From assembly GCA_046594445.1 (NCBI GenBank), contig JBKJSM010000018.1, positions 1 through 64,000 of the forward strand: a DNA stretch of 64,000 nt, in the 5' to 3' direction. Origin of the DNA: Gaiellasilicea sp046594445 (GTDB taxonomy: Bacteria > Actinomycetota > Thermoleophilia > Gaiellales > Gaiellaceae). The position numbers and the translations under genes were made by a program. Numbering within the stretch: the first letter of the stretch is position 1; each line of letters begins with the position of its first letter. This document shows, piece by piece, positions 43,609 to 52,145 of this stretch. Below the pieces are notes generated by a model. That model was not told the DNA's origin. It made no database searches and worked only from the letters and a program-made list of their open reading frames with translations.

Positions 43609-44373
43609 GTGAAGCTCTACTCCGAGGAGCACGGCTCCGGCCACCCGCTGCTGCTGATCACGGGGCTCGGCTACGCAATCTGGTCGTGGCAGCGGCAGAT
43701 CCCCGACTGGTCGCGCCAGTTCACGTGCGTGGCGGTGGACAACCGCGGCACCGGACGCTCTCCGAAGCCACCGGGGCCGTATTCGATCGAGCAGATGGCC
43801 GACGACGCGGCGAACGCGCTCGAAGGCCGGCGCGCGCACGTGGCGGGCTTCTCGATGGGCGGCTACATCGCGCAGACGCTCGCGCTCCGTCACCCGGGCC
43901 TGGTCGACCGGCTCGTGCTCGTGTGCACCGGCACCGGCGGGCCTGACTACGCGCCGTTCCCCCAGGAGACGAGCGCCGTCTGGGCCGCCAACGCCCACAA
44001 GTCACCGCCTGAGTTCGCCCGCTCCTCGATGCCGCTCTCGTTTGCCCCGGGCTGGACCGACGAGCACCCGGTCGAATTCGAGACGCTGCTGCGCGACCGG
44101 CTCGAGTATCCGACGCCGCCCGAGTGCTGGCGCGCCCAGTTCGACGCCTGCACCCGGTTCACCCGGCAGCGGACGCCGGTCGAGGAGATCGCGGTGCCGA
44201 CGCTCGTCGCCCACGGGGACGCCGACCGGATCGTCCCCTACGAGAACGGCGTCGAGCTCGCGCGACGGATCCCGGGGTCACGGTTCGAGACGTTCTCGGA
44301 GGGCGGGCACCTGCTGTTCATCGAGGATGCACCGAGGTTCAACGCGATGGTCGCGTCGTTCCTGACGGGGTAG
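43609..44373 (+). CDS. Alpha/beta-hydrolase fold protein
   Basis: 254 residues. Nucleophile elbow GFSMGGY (Ser about residue 83), acid in VAHGDADRIVP and His in GGHLLFIED complete the triad. The sequence DNRGTGRSPKPPGPYSIEQMADD is typical of the 3-oxoadipate enol-lactonase/esterase-like group. The substrate is unknown; its place in front of an acyl-CoA dehydrogenase pair suggests ester, lactone or thioester hydrolysis in the same pathway. Confidence 0.87.
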   Translation: MKLYSEEHGSGHPLLLITGLGYAIWSWQRQIPDWSRQFTCVAVDNRGTGRSPKPPGPYSIEQMADDAANALEGRRAHVAGFSMGGYIAQTLALRHPGLVDRLVLVCTGTGGPDYAPFPQETSAVWAANAHKSPPEFARSSMPLSFAPGWTDEHPVEFETLLRDRLEYPTPPECWRAQFDACTRFTRQRTPVEEIAVPTLVAHGDADRIVPYENGVELARRIPGSRFETFSEGGHLLFIEDAPRFNAMVASFLTG

Positions 44374-44376
44374 AGT
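44371..44376 (+). promoter_or_regulatory. -10 box of the acyl-CoA dehydrogenase operon (leaderless-type)
   Basis: TAGAGT, 6 nt before the GTG at 44383; it includes the TAG stop of the hydrolase gene. The downstream genes could therefore have their own promoter. Confidence 0.5.
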
Positions 44377-44382
44377 CGGCCC

Positions 44383-45534
44383 GTGGATCTTCGCGACACG
44401 CCGGAGGAGGCCGCTTTTCGCGCCGAGCTGCGCGGCTGGGTCGAGTCGAACCTGACCGACGAGGTTCGACGCGGCCGCTTCGAGGAGGCGGGGCGCGACT
44501 GGAGCCGGAAGCTCTACGACGCGGGCTACGCCGGCCTCACGTGGCCGGAGGAGTACGGCGGCGCCTCCGCCCCGTACAGCCACCAGGCGATCTTCCTCGA
44601 GGAGATGGCGCGCGCCGAGGCGCCGCCGCACCTCGGGGTGATCGGGCTCGGCATGGCCGGCCCGACGATCGTCGCCCACGGTACCGACGCCCAGAAGGAG
44701 AAGCACCTGGAGAAGATCCTCTCGACCGAGGAGATCTGGTGCCAGGGATTCTCCGAGCCGGACGCGGGCTCCGATCTCTCCGCCGTCCGGACGACGGCGC
44801 AGCTCGACGCCGACGGCAAGCACTTCGTCGTCAACGGCCAGAAGGTGTGGTCGTCGTTCGCGCACATGGCCGACTGGTGCATCCTCGTCACGCGCAGCGA
44901 TCCCGACAGCGAGCGCCACGCGGGGCTGACGTACTTGCTCGTGGACATGCATGCCCCGGGTGTGGACGTGCGGCCGCTGCGGCAGATCACGGGCGAGGCC
45001 GAGTTCAACGAGATCTTCTTCACCGACGTGCAGGTGCCGGTCGAGAACGTCGTGGGCGAGGTCGGCGGCGGCTGGCAGGTGGCGATGACAACGCTGCTGC
45101 ACGAGCGCGGAACGCTCGGCTTCGCCCTCACCGCGGGCCTCGAGAGCCAGATCCGGAAGCTGATCGCGCTCGCCAAGGTCAAGGGCGCGACCGAGGTGCA
45201 GCGGGACGCGATCGCCTTCGAGTGGATCGGGCTCCAGGCCGTCCGCTACACGAACTACCGCTCGCTGACGACGCTGATGAAGACCGGCATCCCGGGGCCT
45301 GAGGGCTCGGGCGCCAAGCTCTGGTGGTCGGAGGCGAACCAGCGCGTGACGAAGCTCGCGCTCGAGCTGCTCGGCTCCGAGGCGCAGCTCCTGAACGCGA
45401 ACGGCAACGTCCAGCCCGGCTACTGGCAACACCAGCAGCTGCGCTCCCGCGGCAACACGATCGAGGCCGGCACGTCCGAGATCCTGCGCAACATCATCGC
45501 CGAACGCGTCCTCGGGCTGCCACGGAGTCGCTGA
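44383..45534 (+). CDS. Acyl-CoA dehydrogenase (large subunit of a probable heteromeric pair)
   Basis: 383 residues, full domain set: N-terminal helices, the beta-domain stretch CQGFSEPDAGSDLSAVRT, and a C-terminal helical domain ending NTIEAGTSEILRNIIAERVLGLPR. The style is FadE-like enzymes of steroid and branched acyl side-chain degradation, in which a catalytic subunit pairs with a second, shorter one. Its stop overlaps the ATG of the next, shorter acyl-CoA dehydrogenase gene by one base (TGATG), supporting a heteromer. The exact acyl chain is unknown. Confidence 0.9.
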   Translation: MDLRDTPEEAAFRAELRGWVESNLTDEVRRGRFEEAGRDWSRKLYDAGYAGLTWPEEYGGASAPYSHQAIFLEEMARAEAPPHLGVIGLGMAGPTIVAHGTDAQKEKHLEKILSTEEIWCQGFSEPDAGSDLSAVRTTAQLDADGKHFVVNGQKVWSSFAHMADWCILVTRSDPDSERHAGLTYLLVDMHAPGVDVRPLRQITGEAEFNEIFFTDVQVPVENVVGEVGGGWQVAMTTLLHERGTLGFALTAGLESQIRKLIALAKVKGATEVQRDAIAFEWIGLQAVRYTNYRSLTTLMKTGIPGPEGSGAKLWWSEANQRVTKLALELLGSEAQLLNANGNVQPGYWQHQQLRSRGNTIEAGTSEILRNIIAERVLGLPRSR

Positions 45535-46406
45535 TGGAGTTCGCCTTCACCCCCGAGCAGGAGGAGCTGCGCCGCCAGGCCCGTTCGTTCCTCGAGGCAA
45601 ATCCTGACGCGCCGCTCGCCGAGCTGCGCGAGCTCGGCTGGCTCGGCGTGTCGGTGCCCGAGGAGCGCGGCGGCGGCGGCCTCTCCTTCGTCGACGAGGC
45701 AGTCCTGTTCGAGGAGGCGGGGCGCGCGCTCTACACCGGCCCCTTCCTGACGACGGCGGTCGTCCTCCCCTCCCTGCCGGCCGTGGACGAGCACGCCTGG
45801 TCGGTCGAGCTCGACGATCTGGTGCCGCACCTGGACGCGGTCGACAAGGTGCTTCGGGAGTCGATGGAGGCCTGTGACGCCGCCGGCGAGACGCTGGCGA
45901 CCGTCGACGAGACGCGCCCACTCGGCCGCCTTGAGCCGGAGGAGTGCACGCAGCTCGACGGCGACTTCGAGGCGGTCCGGCTGAGGCTGCTGGCGGCACT
46001 CGCCGTCGAGGCCGTCGGGATCGCCCAGAAAGCGCTCGAGCTCGGCGTCGAGTACGTCTCCGACCGGGAGCAGTTCGGCAAGAAGATCGGCACCTACCAG
46101 GCGGTCTCGCATCCGCTCGCGGACACCTACGTCGAGACGGAGCTCGCGCGCTCGCTCGCCTACTGGGCGGCGTGGTGCGTGGCCGAGAGCGACGATCAGG
46201 CTGCCGTCGCCGTCGCGTCCGCCAAGGCGATGGCCGCGGAAACCGCCGTCGCCGCCTGCGAGCGCTCGATCCAGGTGCACGGCGGCATCGGCTTCACATG
46301 GGAGCACGTCCTGCACCGCTACTACAAGCGCGCGCAGTGGATCGACGCGTTCGGCGGTCATGCGGCCAAGCAGCGCCAGGTCGTCGCCGCATCCCTACTC
46401 GACTAG
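45534..46406 (+). CDS. Short acyl-CoA dehydrogenase homologue (second subunit of the pair)
   Basis: 290 residues. N-terminal FAFTPEQEELRRQARSFL and C-terminal DREQFGKKIGTYQAVSHPLAD and IQVHGGIGFTWEHVLHRYYKRAQW are clear family pieces, but the middle beta domain is reduced: the segment ALPAVDEHAWSVELDDLVPH-like residues replaces the usual 100-residue FAD/substrate sheet, with no SEPxAGSD motif. This is the architecture of the smaller partners in alpha2beta2 enzymes such as mycobacterial ChsE1-ChsE2. It is therefore not a broken gene. Translationally coupled to the full-length subunit. Confidence 0.85.
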   Translation: MEFAFTPEQEELRRQARSFLEANPDAPLAELRELGWLGVSVPEERGGGGLSFVDEAVLFEEAGRALYTGPFLTTAVVLPSLPAVDEHAWSVELDDLVPHLDAVDKVLRESMEACDAAGETLATVDETRPLGRLEPEECTQLDGDFEAVRLRLLAALAVEAVGIAQKALELGVEYVSDREQFGKKIGTYQAVSHPLADTYVETELARSLAYWAAWCVAESDDQAAVAVASAKAMAAETAVAACERSIQVHGGIGFTWEHVLHRYYKRAQWIDAFGGHAAKQRQVVAASLLD

Positions 46407-46415
46407 GAGGCTTCG

Positions 46416-46871
46416 TTGCCCGTCCCGAAAGCGGAAGTGCTCGAGCTGATGCGCATGGAGGTCGACCCAAGCGAGGTCGCGGCGATCCGCGAGCTCTGGA
46501 AAGAACACTCGAAGGCGGAGGACAACCGCTCGATCGAAGGCCTCCTGGCGACGCTTTCCGAGGACTGCGTCTACACGGTCTATCCCGACGACGTCTCGTG
46601 GCACGGACACGAGGGTGCCGCGCGCTTCTACACGGAGCTCCTGACCGCGTTCCCGGACATCGTCTTCGAGCTCCAGAACATCGTCATCGGACCGCAGGGC
46701 GTCGTCGAGGAGGCGATCGTGACCGGGACCCACGCGGCCAAGTGGCTCGGAAACGAGCCGACCGGCGAGACGATGACCTGGCGCAACGCGATCTTCTTCC
46801 CCTGGGATCCCGAGTCGCGCCGCTTCAAGGGCGAGCGCGTCTACACCGACGCTCCGAGGAGGTCAGCCTGA
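46416..46871 (+). CDS. SnoaL-like (NTF2-fold) polyketide cyclase-type protein
   Basis: 151 residues from a TTG at 46416; AGGAGG lies about 6 nt upstream, which fixes this start. The pattern ELWKEHSKAEDNRSIEGLLATLSEDCVYTVYP followed by WHGHEGAARFYTELLTAFPDI is typical of SnoaL-like domains. Proteins of this fold include cyclases, isomerases and hydratases; here a hydratase or isomerase role on an acyl-CoA or ketone is possible but not shown. It overlaps the cupin ATG by one base. Confidence 0.8.
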   Translation: MPVPKAEVLELMRMEVDPSEVAAIRELWKEHSKAEDNRSIEGLLATLSEDCVYTVYPDDVSWHGHEGAARFYTELLTAFPDIVFELQNIVIGPQGVVEEAIVTGTHAAKWLGNEPTGETMTWRNAIFFPWDPESRRFKGERVYTDAPRRSA

Positions 46872-47266
46872 TGGCCCACGCGTTTTCGTCCCTCGACGAG
46901 CTCGGGGACGGTCCCGGCTTCCGGAAGGTGCGCGGCCCGATGGGGATCACGGCCTTCGGCGTCAACGGCCTCGTGTATCCCCCGGGCTACGAGGGAATCT
47001 TTCACTACCACGACGAGCAGGACGAGCTCTACTTCGTCCACAAGGGCACCGCGCGCTTCGAGATCGAGGGCGAGACCCGCGACGTCGAGGCCGGCGGGCT
47101 CGTCCATGTCGAGTCGACGACGCAGCGCAAGGTCTCGAATCCCGGCGACGATGAGCTCGTGCTGCTGATCGTCGGCGGCAAGGGCGGCTACGTCGAGCGG
47201 GACGGCCATCTGGTCAACGAGGAGGATCTGGCGCGGCGCCAGGCCCTGGGAAAGGGGGAGAGATGA
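46871..47266 (+). CDS. Small cupin-domain protein
   Basis: 131 residues, a single beta-barrel with cupin motif 1 GIFHYHDEQDELYFVHKG (His, His and Glu ligands visible) and motif 2 DVEAGGLVHVESTTQRKVSN, in which the last His is replaced. It probably binds a metal through motif 1. The function is unknown. It lies between the SnoaL-like gene and the acyl-CoA synthetase, overlapping both by 1-4 nt, so it belongs to this pathway. Confidence 0.85.
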   Translation: MAHAFSSLDELGDGPGFRKVRGPMGITAFGVNGLVYPPGYEGIFHYHDEQDELYFVHKGTARFEIEGETRDVEAGGLVHVESTTQRKVSNPGDDELVLLIVGGKGGYVERDGHLVNEEDLARRQALGKGER

Positions 47267-48867
47267 AAGGCCTGATGATGGACTTCCAGCTGACGCTGCC
47301 GACGATCCTGAAGCGTGCGGAGACCTACTTCCCACACCAGGAAATCGTGACGCGGATGCCGGACAAGAGCTTCCACACCTACACATTCGCGGACTTCGGC
47401 AAGCGTGCACGGCAGCTCGCCGTCGCGCTCAAGGGACTCGGCCTCGAGCCCGGCGACCGAGTCGCGACGCTCTGCTGGAACCACTACCAGCACCTCGAGG
47501 CATACCTCGGCATTCCCTGCGGCGGCTTTGTCCTGCACACGCTGAACCTGCGGCTGCACCCGAACGACCTCGGCTACATCGCGACGCACGCGGGCGACAA
47601 GGCCGTGATCGTCGATAAGAGCCTGCTGCCGCTCTGGGAGCAGTTCGCCGACAAAACGCCGATCGAGCACGTGATCGTGGTCGAAGACGGCTACGAGGAG
47701 CTGCTCGCCGGCGCCAACCCCGACGACTACGAAGACCCCCAGCTCGACGAGGACACCGCCGCGGCCATGTGCTACACGAGCGGCACCACGGGGATGCCAA
47801 AGGGCGTCCTCTACTCGCACCGTTCGACCGTGCTGCACACGCTCGGACAGGCGCTCGCGGCGCCGCTCGGCCTGCACGTGACGGAGAAGGAGACCTTACT
47901 CCCCGTCGTTCCGATGTTCCACGCGAACGCGTGGGGTTACCCTTACACCTGCCTGATGCAGGGCGCGAAGCTCGTCTTCCCGGGCCCCTTCCTCGACCCC
48001 GAAACCCTGCTCGACGACTTCGAGCAGCAGGGCGTGACGATCACCGCCGGCGTGCCGACGATCTGGATGGGGATCCTCGGCATGCTCGACAAGGAGCCGG
48101 ACCGCTGGGACCTCTCGAAGCTGCACTCGATGCTCGTCGGCGGCTCGGCGGCGCCGCGCGCGATGATCGCCGGCTTCCGGCAGCGGCACGGCAAGACCGT
48201 CGTGCACGGCTGGGGGATGACCGAAACATCCCCGCTCGCGACCGCGTCCGACTACATCGGAGACTTCCGCGTCGCGGACGAAGAGACGCAGCTCGACGTC
48301 GTCGCGATGCAGGGGCTCCCCCTTCCCTTCGTGGAACTCCGCGGGATCGACGACGACGGCAAGGAGATCCCCTGGAACGGCGAGGCGATGGGCGAGCTCG
48401 AGGTGCGGGGGCCGTGGGTCGCCTCCGGCTACTACGAGACGCCAGAGCAGGCCGAACGCTGGACGGACGACGGCTGGTTCAAGACCGGCGACATCGCGTC
48501 GTTCCACCCGATGGGCTACGTCATCCTCAAGGACCGCTCGAAGGATGTGATCAAGTCCGGCGGCGAGGGGATCGCGTCGGTCGAGCTCGAGATCGCGCTG
48601 ATGGCGCATCCCGCGATCTCGGAGGCCGCCGTGATCGCGATCCCGCACGAGAAATGGGACGAGCGGCCACTCGCGGTGTGCGTGCTCCGCGAGGGGCAGG
48701 CCGCGACCGGGGACGAGCTGCGCGAGTTTCTCGCTCCCAACTTCGCCAAGTTCTGGCTGCCCGATGCGTTCGAGTTCGTCGACGAGATCCCGAAGACCGC
48801 CGTCGGCAAGTTCCGCAAGACGGCTCTCCGTGAGCAGTTCCCGCACGCGTCGGCCCCGCCGTCCTAG
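47263..48867 (+). CDS. Acyl-CoA synthetase (AMP-forming, FadD/LvaE-like)
   Basis: 534 residues of the ANL superfamily. The P-loop motif is CYTSGTTGMPKGVLYSH (about residue 168), then GWGMTETSP, the hinge region WFKTGDIASFHPMGYVILKDRSKDVIKSGGE split over the two domains, and the C-terminal lysine in PKTAVGKFRKTALRE. It activates a carboxylic acid to its CoA thioester with ATP. The style is medium- to long-chain acyl-CoA synthetases. As the only ligase in the region it would be the entry point, comparable with LvaE in the levulinate route. Confidence 0.93.
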   Translation: MKGLMMDFQLTLPTILKRAETYFPHQEIVTRMPDKSFHTYTFADFGKRARQLAVALKGLGLEPGDRVATLCWNHYQHLEAYLGIPCGGFVLHTLNLRLHPNDLGYIATHAGDKAVIVDKSLLPLWEQFADKTPIEHVIVVEDGYEELLAGANPDDYEDPQLDEDTAAAMCYTSGTTGMPKGVLYSHRSTVLHTLGQALAAPLGLHVTEKETLLPVVPMFHANAWGYPYTCLMQGAKLVFPGPFLDPETLLDDFEQQGVTITAGVPTIWMGILGMLDKEPDRWDLSKLHSMLVGGSAAPRAMIAGFRQRHGKTVVHGWGMTETSPLATASDYIGDFRVADEETQLDVVAMQGLPLPFVELRGIDDDGKEIPWNGEAMGELEVRGPWVASGYYETPEQAERWTDDGWFKTGDIASFHPMGYVILKDRSKDVIKSGGEGIASVELEIALMAHPAISEAAVIAIPHEKWDERPLAVCVLREGQAATGDELREFLAPNFAKFWLPDAFEFVDEIPKTAVGKFRKTALREQFPHASAPPS

Positions 48868-49556
48868 TGGAGATCCGGGGAAAGACGTTCATCGTCACGG
48901 GTGGCCGCTCCGGGCTCGGGGAGGCCACCGCGGCGATGCTCGACGCCGAGGGCGCGAACGTCGTCGTCGCCGACCTGCCGGAGACCGACGTCACCGACGA
49001 GGAGTCGGTGCGCGCAGTCGTCGAGTCGTGCGACGAGCTCCACGGCGTCGTCAACTGCGCCGGAATCGGCGGCGGCTCCAGAGTGATCGGCTTTCCCCTC
49101 GACCAGTTCCGCCGGATCGTCGAGGTGAACCTGATCGGCACCTTCAACGTGATCAGGCATGCCGCGGAGAAGATCGCGGCCGGCGAGCCCGACGCGGAAG
49201 GCACGCGCGGCGTGGTCGTGAACACCGCCTCGAACGCGGCCTTCGACGGCCAGATCGGCCAGGCGGCGTACACGGCCTCGAAGGCGGGCGTCGCCGGGAT
49301 GACGCTGCCGATCGCCCGCGACCTGGGCAAGTTCGGGATCAGGGTGATGACGATCGCGCCCGGCCCGGCCGACACGCCGATGCTCTCCAAGCTGCGCGAC
49401 GACATCCGCGAGAGCCTCGAGTCGCAGATCCCCTTCCCCAAGCGGCTCGGCCGGCCCGAGGACTTCGCGGCGCTCGTCAAGCACATCGTCGAGAACGAGT
49501 ACCTGAACGGCGAGGTGATCCGCCTCGACGGCGCGCTGAGAATGGCGCCAAGATGA
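48867..49556 (+). CDS. SDR-family 3-hydroxyacyl-CoA dehydrogenase (HSD10-like)
   Basis: 229 residues. Rossmann TGGRSGLGEA, NCAG motif (VNCAGIGGG), catalytic Ser in VVNTASNAAFDG and YTASK (Tyr, Lys) complete the triad. The stretch GQIGQAAYTASKAGVAGMTLPIARDL closely follows type II 3-hydroxyacyl-CoA dehydrogenase (17beta-HSD10), which oxidises 3-hydroxyacyl-CoA with NAD. Its start shares one base with the synthetase stop. The gene ends with a stop that opens the tandem-hairpin element copy B, so transcription of this operon probably ends here. Confidence 0.9.
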   Translation: MEIRGKTFIVTGGRSGLGEATAAMLDAEGANVVVADLPETDVTDEESVRAVVESCDELHGVVNCAGIGGGSRVIGFPLDQFRRIVEVNLIGTFNVIRHAAEKIAAGEPDAEGTRGVVVNTASNAAFDGQIGQAAYTASKAGVAGMTLPIARDLGKFGIRVMTIAPGPADTPMLSKLRDDIRESLESQIPFPKRLGRPEDFAALVKHIVENEYLNGEVIRLDGALRMAPR

Positions 49557-49617
49557 GGATCCGCAGAAGCGGATCCTCATCGCGCAAAAACCCCTGAAGG
49601 GGGCCGCAAGCGGCCCC
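49553..49617 (+). terminator. Tandem-hairpin element, copy B
   Basis: Hairpin 1: a perfect 12-bp stem ATGAGGATCCGC/GCGGATCCTCAT with loop AGAA (49553-49580), overlapping the SDR stop. Hairpin 2: GGGGCCGC/GCGGCCCC with loop AA (49600-49617). The linker CGCGCAAAAACCCCTGAAGG closely matches copy A (4667-4739). Likely terminator. Confidence 0.65.
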
Positions 49618-49639
49618 GCCCGCTAGACAAAGGAATTGG

Positions 49640-50428
49640 ATGGCTGAGTACGTCAAGGTCGAGCAGGACGGGCGCGTTGCCATCGTCACCCTCGACCACC
49701 CGCCCGTGAACGCGCTCTCCTCGAAGTTGCTGGAGGAGCTCGAGGAGGAGTACGACCGCCTCGACGCCGACGACGAGGTGCGCGCGATCGTGCTACGCGG
49801 CGAAGGCGAGAAGGCTTTCGTCGCCGGCGCCGACATCACGGAGTTCCCTGCGATGCGCGAGCAGATCGAGGAGGCCGCGGAGACGGGCTCGGCGCGCGGG
49901 ATCCAGAAGCTGGCCGCGCGGATGGACGCGGGCCGCACGCCCGTGATCGCGGCGATCCACGGCTACTGCCTCGGCGGCGGTCTCGAGCTGGCGATGGCCT
50001 GCGACATCCGGATCGCCGCCGAGGACGCGCAACTCGGCCAGCCTGAGATCAAGCTCGGCCTGATCCCGGGCGGCGGCGGCACCCAGCGGCTGCCCCGCCT
50101 CGTCGGACACGGCCGCGCGCTCTACCTCAACCTCACCGGCGACCCGATCTCTGGGTCGCAAGCGTACGACTGGGGCCTCGTCGAGCGGGCCGTGCCGCGC
50201 GCGGAGCTGCTGGACGCGGCGCTCGAGCTGGCGCGAACGCTCTCCGAGCGCTCGCCGCACGCCATGGGCGTGATCAAGCGCCTGGCCGCGGAGACGCGCG
50301 ACCTTCCACTCGCCGAGGGCATGCAGCAAGAGGCGAAGGGCTTCATCCAGTGCATCGGCAGCGAGGACGGCGCCGAGGGCGTGGTCGCGTTCCTGGAGAA
50401 GCGCAAGCCCGAGTTCACCGGGCGATGA
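49640..50428 (+). CDS. Enoyl-CoA hydratase/isomerase
   Basis: 262 residues of the crotonase family. The oxyanion-hole segments are GEKAFVAGADITEF and HGYCLGGGLELAMACD; the catalytic Glu region is LGQPEIKLGLIPGGGGTQRLPRLVG, where the first Glu of the hydratase pair (E in ELAMACD) and E in QPEIKLG are both visible. It adds water to 2-enoyl-CoA. An AAGGA precedes the ATG at 49640 and a TAGACA lies just upstream, so transcription may restart after the double hairpin. Confidence 0.93.
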   Translation: MAEYVKVEQDGRVAIVTLDHPPVNALSSKLLEELEEEYDRLDADDEVRAIVLRGEGEKAFVAGADITEFPAMREQIEEAAETGSARGIQKLAARMDAGRTPVIAAIHGYCLGGGLELAMACDIRIAAEDAQLGQPEIKLGLIPGGGGTQRLPRLVGHGRALYLNLTGDPISGSQAYDWGLVERAVPRAELLDAALELARTLSERSPHAMGVIKRLAAETRDLPLAEGMQQEAKGFIQCIGSEDGAEGVVAFLEKRKPEFTGR

Positions 50429-51339
50429 GGGCTGCCGTCCTCCACGAGACGGGCGGGCAGCTCTCGCTGGAGGACTGCCCCGAGCCCGAGGCGGGCCCGG
50501 GGCAGTCGATCGTCGAGGTGAAGGCCGCGGGGATCAACTTTGCGGACGTCCTGATCCGCGACGGCCAGTATCCGCAGCCGCCGGAGCTGCCAACCGTGCT
50601 CGGCAACGAGGTCGCCGGGGACGTCGACGGGCGCCGCGTGGTGGCGTTCGCGCGCGCGAGCGGAGGCGGCTACGCCGAGCGCGTGGCGGTCGACGACGAC
50701 TGGACCTTCGAGCTTCCGGAGGGAGCGAGCTACGCGGAGGGAGCGGCGTTCCTCACGACCTACCTGACCGCGTGGATCCCGCTCTTCCGCCAGGTTCGTA
50801 TCCACCCCGGCTCGAACGTGCTCGTGACTGCGGCCGCCGGCGGCGTCGGCACGGCTGCGATCCAGGTGGCAGTCTTCGCCGGAGCGAACGTGACCGCGGC
50901 TGCCGGGTCGGACGAGAAGCTCGCGCTCGCACGCAAGCTCGGCGCGACGCGGACTGTGTCCTACGAGGAGATCGAAGGGCTCGACGACATCGACGTCGCC
51001 TTCGACCCGGTCGGCGGCCCGGTCTTTAGCGCCTGCCTGAAGACGCTGCGGCCGCTCGGCTCCGCGATCGCGATCGGCTTCGCGGGCGGTGCCTGGGAGC
51101 CGGTCGATCCCGCCCGGCTCGTCGGCCGGAACACGACTGCAGTCGGCTTCTACCTCGGCAGGTTGATGGGCATGCGACCCGACCTCGTACGCAGCGAGGT
51201 GCACGAGCTGATCGCGCTCTGGAGCCGTGGCGCGATCAAGCCGGTCGTCGGCGCCGAGTATCCGCTCGAGCAGGCGAACGAGGCGCACGACTTCATCGCG
51301 TCGCGGCAGTCGACCGGGAAAGTCGTCCTTGTTCCCTGA
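50425..51339 (+). CDS. Quinone oxidoreductase-like MDR-family reductase
   Basis: 304 residues. N-terminal GroES-like part (AAGINFADVLIRDGQYP, LGNEVAGDV) and a Rossmann part with VTAAAGGVGTAAIQVA. It lacks zinc ligands, so it belongs to the zinc-free quinone oxidoreductase/enoyl reductase branch (NADPH:quinone reductase-like). The real substrate may be an enoyl thioester or an enone. ATGA overlap with the hydratase and 11-nt overlap with the next SDR place it in the same operon. Confidence 0.9.
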   Translation: MRAAVLHETGGQLSLEDCPEPEAGPGQSIVEVKAAGINFADVLIRDGQYPQPPELPTVLGNEVAGDVDGRRVVAFARASGGGYAERVAVDDDWTFELPEGASYAEGAAFLTTYLTAWIPLFRQVRIHPGSNVLVTAAAGGVGTAAIQVAVFAGANVTAAAGSDEKLALARKLGATRTVSYEEIEGLDDIDVAFDPVGGPVFSACLKTLRPLGSAIAIGFAGGAWEPVDPARLVGRNTTAVGFYLGRLMGMRPDLVRSEVHELIALWSRGAIKPVVGAEYPLEQANEAHDFIASRQSTGKVVLVP

Positions 51340-52006
51340 GACCGCACTCGTCACGGGCTCCGCGGGTGGGATCGGCCGTGCGCTCGTGGCGGCGCTCGAG
51401 GCCGAGGGTGCGGCGGTGCGCGGCGTCGACCTCGTCGAGGGGTTCGACGTGGCCGACCCGGACGCATGGCGCGACGTCGAGCCCGCGGACGCCGTCTTTC
51501 TGAACGCGGGCGTGCTGGCGGTGGGCGACGGCTCGCTCGCCGACTACCGGCAGATCATGGCCGTCAACGTCGACGGCGTCGTCTTCGGCGTCCAGGCGCT
51601 CGCGCCGAAGATGCGCAGGGGCAGCGCGTTCATCGTCACCGCCTCGCTGGCCGGGCTGATCCCGATGGCGTCCGATCCGCTCTACGCGCTGACGAAGCAC
51701 GCGGTCGTCGGGTACGCGCGCTCGATGGCAGACGTACTCGAGCCGCGCGGGATCCGGGTCAACCTCGTCAACCCTGGGATCGTGCGCACGCCGATGACGG
51801 AGCCGGCCCAGTCCGAGCTCGACGCCGCCGGCTTTCCGCTGATGGAGCCCGAGCAGATCGCCCACGCCGCGCTCGCCGCCGCCCGCAGCGAGGAAACCGG
51901 CCAGGCGTGGGTCTGTCAGCCCGGCCGCGAGCCCCTCCAGTTCCGCTTCCCGAACGTCCCGGGCCCCCGCGTAGAGGGCGCCGAGGGCATGGTGCCGCAG
52001 CTCTAG
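51329..52006 (+). CDS. Short-chain dehydrogenase/reductase
   Basis: 225 residues from a TTG at 51329 (LFPETALVTGSAGGIGRAL). Cofactor motif TGSAGGIG, NAG motif (FLNAGVLAVG), catalytic Ser in VTASLAGLI and YALTK (Tyr, Lys). The start codon is uncertain, but the glycine motif follows within ten residues, so little can be missing. Substrate unknown; a ketone reduction such as that of 4-oxoacyl-CoA (LvaD-like) is one possibility, also open for the other SDR at 48.9 kb. Confidence 0.85.
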   Translation: MFPETALVTGSAGGIGRALVAALEAEGAAVRGVDLVEGFDVADPDAWRDVEPADAVFLNAGVLAVGDGSLADYRQIMAVNVDGVVFGVQALAPKMRRGSAFIVTASLAGLIPMASDPLYALTKHAVVGYARSMADVLEPRGIRVNLVNPGIVRTPMTEPAQSELDAAGFPLMEPEQIAHAALAAARSEETGQAWVCQPGREPLQFRFPNVPGPRVEGAEGMVPQL

Positions 52007-52071
52007 CACGCGAACACCGCCCCTTCTGGCCATGTCGATCGCAACGATTCAGCAACTCTTTATCCCCAACC

Positions 52072-52097
52072 GTCCCCGCAGGACAGGTTTCGGGGAC
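52072..52097 (+). terminator. Terminator-like hairpin after the SDR gene
   Basis: GTCCCCG/CGGGGAC stem with a 12-nt loop in the 139-nt gap before the LLM-class gene; a competing CGGGGAC-A-GTCCCCCG fold and a GCGTCC/GGACGC stem follow. A TAGGAT box (52131-52136) lies 9 nt before the next start, so a new transcript probably begins there. Confidence 0.5.
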
Positions 52098-52145
52098 AGT
52101 CCCCCGAGCGTCCTGAGCGGACGCGTCTCGTAGGATCCGCAGGAG

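Noticed and set aside
45534..46406. Pseudogene (acyl-CoA dehydrogenase with missing middle)
   Set aside because: The frame is intact, tightly coupled, and matches the known architecture of small subunits of heteromeric dehydrogenases.
52131..52145. Third copy of the tandem-hairpin element (GGATCCGCAGGAG)
   Set aside because: Only the left arm matches; there is no complementary arm or linker.
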